In this document: positions 1 through 4,444 of the stretch, one piece after another
How positions within the stretch are numbered: the stretch's first letter is position 1
How the letters are laid out: every line of letters starts with the position of its first letter
Origin: Bacteriovoracaceae bacterium
Lineage (GTDB): Bacteria; Bdellovibrionota; Bacteriovoracia; Bacteriovoracales; Bacteriovoracaceae
NCBI GenBank assembly: GCA_947442115.1
Contig: CANEVK010000193.1
Span: 1 to 5,518 of the forward strand
DNA: 5,518 nucleotides
Direction of reading: 5' to 3'
Notes under the pieces: generated by a model
Databases searched by the model: none
Told to the model about the DNA's origin: nothing
What the model saw: only the letters and a program-made list of their open reading frames with translations
Program-made: the position numbers and the translations under genes

Positions 1-455
1 AAATGATCATCAACGGCCTCAATATTTTTTAAATCATCGGAATTACATTTAACTTCAGCGTTTTCAATTTCTTTTTTATTTATTTTTATTTGGACACAGA
101 CTCTAGTTAAACCATCATCAGGATAATCCTTCATTTTTTTAATCTTATTTCTTGTGATCCCTCTAAAAATCATGGGACAAAATTTACTCATAAACTTTGT
201 TGTGAGATTGACTCCATCAAGATTACCACTCCCCTTAGTACTAATATCAATGATAGAAGGAAAAAATTCTTGAGCAATCACTCGGACTCCCTTTTGATAA
301 GCTTTCTCCTCTGTTTCATCTTCTTCCATAGTAGGCCCTGTCCAGCAAGAAGAGTAAAGAAGGTGGGACATCTCCTCTTTTCGAGGTTGGTCCCACCACT
401 GTTCTTCCGCGCTTACTTCAGAAAAGTTGAGTAATAATAAAATTAAAATAATCAT
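1..455 (-). CDS. Secreted protein of unknown function, possibly LPP20/FlgT-N-like; 3' end missing
   Basis: The minus-strand frame is open from an ATG at 455 to the window edge: 151 whole codons and no stop. The ATG overlaps the TAA of the upstream lipoprotein gene by one base (TAATG), and only a weak GAAG-like ribosome binding site lies before it, so translation is probably coupled. The first 16 residues (MIILILLLLNFSEVSA) look like a short signal peptide with an AxA-type cleavage site before EEQ, though its n-region has no positive charge. There is no lipobox, so the product is probably periplasmic or secreted. Visible features are WWDQP at 20-24, a Cys at 37 and others at 93, 120 and 137, and an E/A-rich helix at about 44-63. 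A strand-like stretch (LTRVCVQIKI, 116-125) follows a basic patch. The order W..P, Ala-rich helix, late beta strand resembles the neighbouring lipoprotein, which suggests a divergent relative; this is inference. Function unknown. Confidence 0.8.
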   Translation of the reverse strand, partial: MIILILLLLNFSEVSAEEQWWDQPRKEEMSHLLYSSCWTGPTMEEDETEEKAYQKGVRVIAQEFFPSIIDISTKGSGNLDGVNLTTKFMSKFCPMIFRGITRNKIKKMKDYPDDGLTRVCVQIKINKKEIENAEVKCNSDDLKNIEAVDDH

Positions 456-1018
456 TAGAATTTCTTCATTTCCTCGATGAATGAATCCTCTGCTTGTTTT
501 TTGATCGCCTCAGGGACAGAACTACCTAAATTTTCGTCAATGAGACTTCTGAGATGAGATTCTCTGATCTCCGCCAGAGCATAAACTCTCAGCCTTAAAT
601 CAGGATTGCCATGAACATCCACGATTTGGACCTTTTCCCAAAAGTGGCCAGAGATTCGTAAATTGCGAATAATACTTTTGGTTACTTTCGTTCCGTACTC
701 CCGTGACATGTTTCCTTGGCCTTTTAGGCCTTCATCCATTTTTTGAAAGATGCTATTGAACTTGGTGCTGATCATGCCAGAAAGGTTATTCATGGTGCGA
801 TAATCAGCAAGCTCTAGGGCGGCAGAGACTCTAGAGTCACCATCAACCTCCTCAAAGCCAAGGAAACGAATCTTTCCATCTTTGGATTCAGGAACTTGGG
901 CCTGAAATGCCCAATCAGGCTTGGATTTACCATCCATGGTGGCGACCACGGATTCACCAGGTTTTAGAGAGCTGCAAGACTGTAAAACTAATAAAAGAAA
1001 TAATAATGAACGAGTCAT
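455..1018 (-). CDS. LPP20-like lipoprotein
   Basis: 187-aa lipoprotein. The N-terminus MTRSLLFLLLVLQSCSS gives a basic n-region, a hydrophobic core and a lipobox LQSC with the acylated cysteine at residue 15. Ser at +2 favours the outer membrane. The mature part follows the LPP20-like pattern: PDWAFQ (34-39), a turn with FLGFEE (52-57), a helix with repeated alanines (SRVSAALELADYRTMNNL, 62-79), a polar middle, then a segment ending in FWEKV (126-130) and the strand RVYALAEI (144-151). The family assignment rests on this order of motifs, not on a database match. Family members are small exported proteins of poorly defined function, some linked to the flagellum or envelope. The ATG at 1018 has an excellent ribosome binding site (GGAGG, 6-nt spacer). 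The gene lies 81 bp after the peptidase gene, with no clear terminator between them, and overlaps the next gene by one base; the three may form one operon. Confidence 0.85.
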   Translation of the reverse strand: MTRSLLFLLLVLQSCSSLKPGESVVATMDGKSKPDWAFQAQVPESKDGKIRFLGFEEVDGDSRVSAALELADYRTMNNLSGMISTKFNSIFQKMDEGLKGQGNMSREYGTKVTKSIIRNLRISGHFWEKVQIVDVHGNPDLRLRVYALAEIRESHLRSLIDENLGSSVPEAIKKQAEDSFIEEMKKF

Positions 1019-1023
1019 AGGAC

Positions 1024-1038
1024 ACCTCCGTTAGAGGT
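1024..1038 (-). repeat. Small inverted repeat covering the ribosome binding site
   Basis: ACCTC at 1024-1028 and GAGGT at 1034-1038 form a perfect 5-bp inverted repeat with a 5-base loop. In the minus-strand mRNA the 5' arm ACCTC would pair with GAGGT of the Shine-Dalgarno sequence just upstream of the lipoprotein start. Such a short stem is only weakly stable, so a regulatory role is a guess. Confidence 0.4.
1025..1029 (-). promoter_or_regulatory. Ribosome binding site GGAGG for the lipoprotein gene
   Basis: On the minus strand the bases read CGGAGGTG, with GGAGG six bases before the ATG at 1018. It lies in one arm of a small inverted repeat (ACCTC/GAGGT, 1024-1038). Confidence 0.8.
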
Positions 1039-1099
1039 ATTCTTTCATTGATTACTGACAAAAAATGTCCAGGGAATTAAATCAGGCGAAAAAAGCTGG

Positions 1100-2116
1100 C
1101 TAAGTACTCTTTTTAGTTACAACAGAGGCAACTTTTCTCATCCTATCAAATCCTTTAGAACTTATAATGCCACCTTTCTTGGCAGCGTCATTAGCCGCCA
1201 TTTGGCGGAGCTGTTTTACCCGCTCTACTGAAGGTGGGTGTGTACTCATGGCATCTGATAGCTGAGAAATGAGTGGGTCATTTGCCGTTTTAGATTTTTT
1301 TTCCATCTCTAGCAGTTTTGTATAAAAATCTCCTACTCGCTCTTTATCATACCCCGCACCCACCGCAAGCCGATAACCAACTCGATCTGCTTCAAGTTCA
1401 TCTTCTTGGGAATTGGCCATAAACGCATACTTTTGAATAAGGAGTCCGCCGCCTACACCTGCTGCAGCCCCAAGAAGTGCTGTTCGCTTTACGCATTCAT
1501 CATCTTTGGGCTTACAAAGTAATTTGCCAAGACCAGCACCGGCCGCTCCTCCAATAAGACCACCTAGACCCATATAAAGGAGAGATTTATTTTTATCCTT
1601 CTTAGCTTGCTCCATCCGCTCGGCTGCATGGCGAGCTTTGACATGTCCAATCTCATGACTAATCACTCCGGCCAGTTCAGCTTCTGACTCTGCCATCGCT
1701 ATAAGTGGAGCCGTAATCATAATTGTTCCAGCAGGTAGGGCAAAGGCATTAACATAGTTAACATCAACGACACTAAAATTATAAGCGTAGGGTTTATTGT
1801 GAAGATCATTTTTGGTGATAATAGATTGACCAAGAGTATTTATGTAATTTTGTAATTCAGGATTATTGAAGATTGGATAATCAGCCCTCATTTTAGGAAG
1901 AACTTCTTGAGTCATTTTCAATTCGTCTGAAGGCGTTAAACTAATCTTTTGACCCTTGTTGTCCCCTTCACGGAAACGAGTTTTCTTGCCCGAACTACAG
2001 CTGTAAACAACTAATAATGGAGCTACTTGGAGAAATAATCTTCTCCCAAACTGGGTGGAAGTTAACTCATCTAAGGATTCAATTAATTCTTTATGTTGAA
2101 AATCAGATGAAGACAT
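1100..2116 (-). CDS. M48-family zinc metallopeptidase, predicted Tat-exported lipoprotein
   Basis: 338-aa peptidase counted from the ATG at 2116. That ATG has GGAG six bases upstream; an in-frame TTG at 2137 lies before this site and is unlikely to be used. HEIGH at 154-158 supplies two zinc-binding histidines and the catalytic Glu. The third ligand is expected at E240 in EDELEADRVG, with D244 completing the M48 E-x-x-x-D pattern. THPP at 292-295 matches the conserved histidine-proline motif of the family; in BepA a histidine in a late loop can cap the zinc, and H293 may be its equivalent (inference). The substrate-strand region VNAFALPAGTIMIT also fits M48. The N-terminus has about 24 residues before GRRLFLQ, close to the twin-arginine motif, then a hydrophobic stretch and a lipobox VYSC (C40). 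This suggests a Tat-dependent lipoprotein with Ser at +2. Two glycine-rich hydrophobic segments (about 178-200 and 212-232) joined by a loop with C201 and C208 lie between the catalytic helix and the third ligand. M48 lipoproteins of the BepA/LoiP type act in outer-membrane protein quality control; that role is likely but not proven here. Confidence 0.93.
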   Translation of the reverse strand: MSSSDFQHKELIESLDELTSTQFGRRLFLQVAPLLVVYSCSSGKKTRFREGDNKGQKISLTPSDELKMTQEVLPKMRADYPIFNNPELQNYINTLGQSIITKNDLHNKPYAYNFSVVDVNYVNAFALPAGTIMITAPLIAMAESEAELAGVISHEIGHVKARHAAERMEQAKKDKNKSLLYMGLGGLIGGAAGAGLGKLLCKPKDDECVKRTALLGAAAGVGGGLLIQKYAFMANSQEDELEADRVGYRLAVGAGYDKERVGDFYTKLLEMEKKSKTANDPLISQLSDAMSTHPPSVERVKQLRQMAANDAAKKGGIISSKGFDRMRKVASVVTKKST

Positions 2117-2122
2117 AAAAAA

Positions 2123-2126
2123 CTCC
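2123..2126 (-). promoter_or_regulatory. Ribosome binding site GGAG deciding the peptidase start
   Basis: The minus strand reads TTTTGGAGTTTTTTATG: GGAG with a 6-base T spacer before the ATG at 2116. It lies downstream of the alternative TTG at 2137, so it supports the ATG as the true start. Confidence 0.8.
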
Positions 2127-2155
2127 AAAAAAGCCAACTACAAAAGTCAGGAAAG

Positions 2156-2173
2156 TTTATAAACACTTATAAT
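2156..2173. promoter_or_regulatory. Candidate divergent -10 elements in the intergenic region
   Basis: The 90-bp gap between the divergent starts at 2116 and 2207 is very AT-rich. On the plus strand a perfect TATAAT lies at 2168-2173, which would start transcription near 2180 and leave a leader of about 27 nt. On the minus strand TATAAA (plus 2156-2161) could serve the peptidase gene, with a leader of about 30 nt. Neither has a convincing -35 box. A second TATAAT at 2185-2190 is too close to the plus-strand ribosome binding site to be the main promoter. TTATAA occurs twice, separated by ACAC (2157-2172), giving local symmetry. Confidence 0.35.
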
Positions 2174-2197
2174 AAAGTATCACATATAATATTGCCT

Positions 2198-2202
2198 GAG
2201 GA
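2198..2202 (+). promoter_or_regulatory. Ribosome binding site GAGGA deciding the plus-strand start
   Basis: GAGGA lies 4 bases before the ATG at 2207. The in-frame TTG at 2192 lies upstream of this site and has no site of its own, so the ATG is preferred. Confidence 0.75.
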
Positions 2203-2206
2203 AAAA

Positions 2207-3049
2207 ATGAAATATATAAGTGAAATTATAACGGCTTTAAATCTTTTTTTTATTTTTTTGACACCTCTGGTGATCATTTTGATTAAAAAAAATATTAATA
2301 AAAGAAACAGTCTCGTGATTTCAATCTTATTTTCATCCTTAGTAAGTAGTTATTATCTTTTTCAAATGAAACAGAATATCGGAGAAGTAAATTACTATGA
2401 ACGTTTTTTTAATAAAATTAAAGAAAGAAGTAATTCATACCAGAAAGAAGATGATATTGAGGAAAGTTTTAAACTATATAAAGATAATTTCAAACTCCAA
2501 AAAGTTAGCAAAACAGATTTGAACAAACAATTCATGATTGGTATTTCATGGCATAACGACAGAAGCCAAATTGAAAAGTTTTTAAATATTTACTCAAAGC
2601 TACTGAGCAAATCCCCCCATACCTGTCAATCCTATATTAAAAACAAGATTCTCTTAAATGATAAATTCTTTGAATACTTATCTAAACTCGAAGATGAAGA
2701 TGAAAAAGAAATCGTACGAATTATTTCTGAATCTATTCTCTACTACTATGTCGGACGGAATACTAAAAGAGAAACTTGCACCGAAGAACAAGCTCAAGAT
2801 AACGAAGGAGAAGAAGAAAAATTCTTAAATGAAAAAGAAGCTAGTGATTGCTTTAGTATTCAAATACATTCTTATAGGAAAGAATTGAAAAACATAACAA
2901 TACCTAAACCAATGGTTCACACAGAAAAGATAGAAGAAGAATGCAGACAAAAAACAATGGAGTTTTCAAACTTTAGTGGAGAAGACATCTATTACCAAGA
3001 AAAATACATCAATAAAATAGCAACTGAAGCATGGAATGCATTGAAATAG
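2207..3049 (+). CDS. Membrane protein of unknown family: two transmembrane helices and a four-cysteine periplasmic domain
   Basis: 280 aa from the ATG at 2207. I do not recognise a family. Two hydrophobic helices lie at about 9-27 and 34-53, separated by a strongly basic loop (IKKNINKRN, 26-34). By the positive-inside rule the loop is cytoplasmic, so the C-terminal part of about 225 residues should be periplasmic. That part is rich in Lys, Glu and aromatic residues and mostly helical in character. It begins with NYYERFFNKI (62-71), has four cysteines (140, 191, 215, 246) and a very acidic stretch around 193-211. The cysteines could form two disulfides in the periplasm (inference). The layout matches that of the three minus-strand membrane proteins downstream. 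The gene is convergent with them, with 7 bp between the stop codons. Base composition is much more AT-rich than the peptidase gene on its other side. Function unknown. Confidence 0.8.
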   Translation: MKYISEIITALNLFFIFLTPLVIILIKKNINKRNSLVISILFSSLVSSYYLFQMKQNIGEVNYYERFFNKIKERSNSYQKEDDIEESFKLYKDNFKLQKVSKTDLNKQFMIGISWHNDRSQIEKFLNIYSKLLSKSPHTCQSYIKNKILLNDKFFEYLSKLEDEDEKEIVRIISESILYYYVGRNTKRETCTEEQAQDNEGEEEKFLNEKEASDCFSIQIHSYRKELKNITIPKPMVHTEKIEEECRQKTMEFSNFSGEDIYYQEKYINKIATEAWNALK

Positions 3050-3094
3050 CAAAGTGCTAAAGAAGAGACAAGTATTTTAAATACTCATTTAGCA
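3047..3094. repeat. Nested inverted repeats at the convergent gene junction
   Basis: TAGCA-AAG-TGCTA (3047-3059) is a perfect 5-bp inverted repeat that contains the stop codons of both convergent genes. The right arm also belongs to a larger one: TGCTAAA (3055-3061) pairs with TTTAGCA (3088-3094), and between them lies the palindrome AGTATTT-T-AAATACT (3071-3085). The two foldings exclude each other. The element may end transcription or protect 3' ends in either direction, but no clear run of T follows on either strand, so a classical intrinsic terminator is not supported. The right half overlaps the last codons of the minus-strand gene. Confidence 0.5.
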
Positions 3095-3377
3095 AGGTAA
3101 AAGATTGATGGATTGAAGAAGAATCTTTATTCAAGAAATAAACAAACAAAGATGAAAGCATCACAACAAAAACAATCAAATTCATCTTCGCCTGTTTGTC
3201 CTTAATGAATAATCCGAACCTATATATATAAAAAATAAGCCAGCCAATTAAAAAAAATAAATAGGTTAAAATGAGGGAATAAAAATATTTTTCTAACGCA
3301 AAGAAATCAAAAAAAATCGTTGCAAGAGATAAGGGAGTCGTAATAACAGTAAGTGTATTTAACACTTTTTTCTTCAC
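3057..3377 (-). CDS. Short three-helix membrane protein, probably a truncated relative of its upstream neighbours
   Basis: 106 aa starting at a GTG (3377-3375) that overlaps the TGA of the upstream gene as GTGA, a common coupled arrangement. AGGGA lies 7 bases before it. An in-frame TTG at 3440 would add 21 polar residues and a 67-base overlap and is less likely. The protein begins with KKK and has three hydrophobic helices (about 7-26, 32-52, 66-82). A basic loop, FIKDKQAK (57-64), lies between the second and third. It ends with a 24-residue tail beginning NKDSSS and containing SFTLLNEYL (92-100). The two genes upstream have the same helix-helix-basic loop-helix-polar linker order, then continue into domains of 260 residues or more. 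Here the protein stops at that point and has no cysteine. Predicted topology is N-in, C-out. It may be a decayed copy or a small partner/regulator of the longer proteins; the sequence cannot tell which. Confidence 0.65.
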   Translation of the reverse strand: MKKKVLNTLTVITTPLSLATIFFDFFALEKYFYSLILTYLFFLIGWLIFYIYRFGLFIKDKQAKMNLIVFVVMLSSLFVYFLNKDSSSIHQSFTLLNEYLKYLSLL

Positions 3378-4444
3378 AGGACTTTCCCTATTGAAATATT
3401 TGTCCAAACAATATCCTTTTCCTGTTTCGCTAAAATGCAAAAGTATCTTTCTTTTAGAAAATTTGATAAATAAAACTTTACCTCTTTATCCTTCCTCCTC
3501 TCAGTTGCAAAACTAGAAAATAATCCTTGGGTCGAAGAAACTTGATAAGAATTAATGGCCATATCTGAAGAATTCAATACATGAAACATACATACTAACC
3601 AAGGACTTTCAATTTCTTCAGGGAAGTAAAAGAAACTTGTATTAAAATTGTTGTGAAATGTAACCGTCTTAAAAAAATCTGTTTTTCGAGGTGCTTTCCT
3701 GAAAATATATTCCGGAGGGTAAATTGATACATAAAAAAACTCAGGCCATTCTATAAAATCAAAAGAATTAAAAGACAAAATAAAACTCTCTATTTTTTTA
3801 AAGTCAAAACCTGGGCAGGCAAATTCTAGTGAGTCCCTGTCTTTTGAGAGTTCAGTAATTGTTACTGGATCGCCAAAATTTAAAAAATCAAATCGGTATT
3901 TGTTTATTAGAAAATCTTCGGATTGTTCGCAAAAATCGGAAAGTTCAAAATCCGTTAGTTTTTCTACGACATATTGTTGTTTAATTCCTCTGTCGAAAAT
4001 CTTTAATGAGTTATATTCTCCACTTTTCTCACTAAAGAGCTTATCTACCGATGAGGTTTTATTGCCCTTCAACTTCTTTAGTTTAACCAAAAGATCTGAC
4101 CTCCTCTCAATTGTATCAGTTCTAACAATGATATCTCTTCTTGCCTTATAATAGTTTTCAACAAAAGTATCCAGGAGCTCAAAACGACTTGAATTCTTGT
4201 TCTTACCAGATGTGACGCTGAGATGAAAAGAAAGAAGGATTAATGCCAAGAGATAAGATGAAAAGATCCACGAAGGTTTTTTCTCGACCTTCCTGCCATA
4301 ATATTTCCAATTCACATAAAATATACGAAATAAAATCATCAATGAAAGTAAGCCAAAAACAAATGGTATACTTAAGCTTATATCCCTAATGAGGGATACA
4401 AGAAAAACAATTGTTGTTAAAAATTCAAGCTTAAAGCTCGCCAA
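3374..4444 (-). CDS. Membrane protein of unknown family: three transmembrane helices and a four-cysteine periplasmic domain
   Basis: 356 aa starting at a TTG (4444), which overlaps the upstream gene by 14 bases. AAAGGA lies 7 bases before it, and the next in-frame ATG would cut away the first helix and much of the second. I do not recognise a family. Hydrophobic helices lie at about 8-20 (short), 23-44 and 59-77. The loop between the second and third is strongly basic (KYYGRKVEKK, 47-56), so the N-terminus is probably cytoplasmic and the 280-residue C-terminal part periplasmic. That part opens with a polar linker and SSRFELLDTF (85-94), then a charged helical section. Towards the C-terminus it becomes richer in Phe, Tyr and Pro, suggesting beta structure. 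Cysteines are at 172, 210, 285 and 336 only, all in the presumed periplasmic part; two disulfides are possible. It sits between two genes of like layout, overlapping both, so the three are very likely co-translated. Function unknown. Confidence 0.8.
   Translation of the reverse strand: MASFKLEFLTTIVFLVSLIRDISLSIPFVFGLLSLMILFRIFYVNWKYYGRKVEKKPSWIFSSYLLALILLSFHLSVTSGKNKNSSRFELLDTFVENYYKARRDIIVRTDTIERRSDLLVKLKKLKGNKTSSVDKLFSEKSGEYNSLKIFDRGIKQQYVVEKLTDFELSDFCEQSEDFLINKYRFDFLNFGDPVTITELSKDRDSLEFACPGFDFKKIESFILSFNSFDFIEWPEFFYVSIYPPEYIFRKAPRKTDFFKTVTFHNNFNTSFFYFPEEIESPWLVCMFHVLNSSDMAINSYQVSSTQGLFSSFATERRKDKEVKFYLSNFLKERYFCILAKQEKDIVWTNISIGKVL
3385..3389 (-). promoter_or_regulatory. Ribosome binding site AGGGA for the 106-aa gene
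   Basis: On the minus strand AGGGA lies 7 bases before the GTG at 3377, inside the end of the upstream gene. It supports the GTGA-coupled start over the upstream TTG. Confidence 0.65.

Noticed and set aside
1039..1099. Promoter for the lipoprotein gene (TGGACA or TTGTCA as -35) and the small GACA-A5-TGTC inverted repeat at 1057-1069
   Set aside because: No acceptable -10 box lies at 16-18 bases from either hexamer, and the inverted repeat has only four paired bases. The gene may simply be read from the peptidase promoter.
1060..1102. Terminator after the peptidase gene
   Set aside because: CCAG/CTGG gives only 4 bp with a loop of more than 20 bases. The T runs seen on the minus strand are not preceded by a stable stem.
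2117..2137. Upstream TTG start of the peptidase gene, adding seven residues
   Set aside because: The only good ribosome binding site (GGAG, 2123-2126) lies downstream of this TTG and fits the ATG at 2116.
3378..3440. Upstream TTG start of the 106-aa gene, adding 21 residues
   Set aside because: It would overlap the previous gene by 67 bases. The GTG at 3377 has a ribosome binding site and a GTGA overlap, and gives an N-terminus (KKK then helix) in line with the membrane topology.
3900..4151. Plus-strand open frame of 83 codons
   Set aside because: It lies wholly antisense inside the 356-aa membrane protein gene, has Ser/Leu/Phe-rich content expected of the reverse of a Lys/Glu-rich coding strand, and no convincing ribosome binding site. 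Treated as a shadow.
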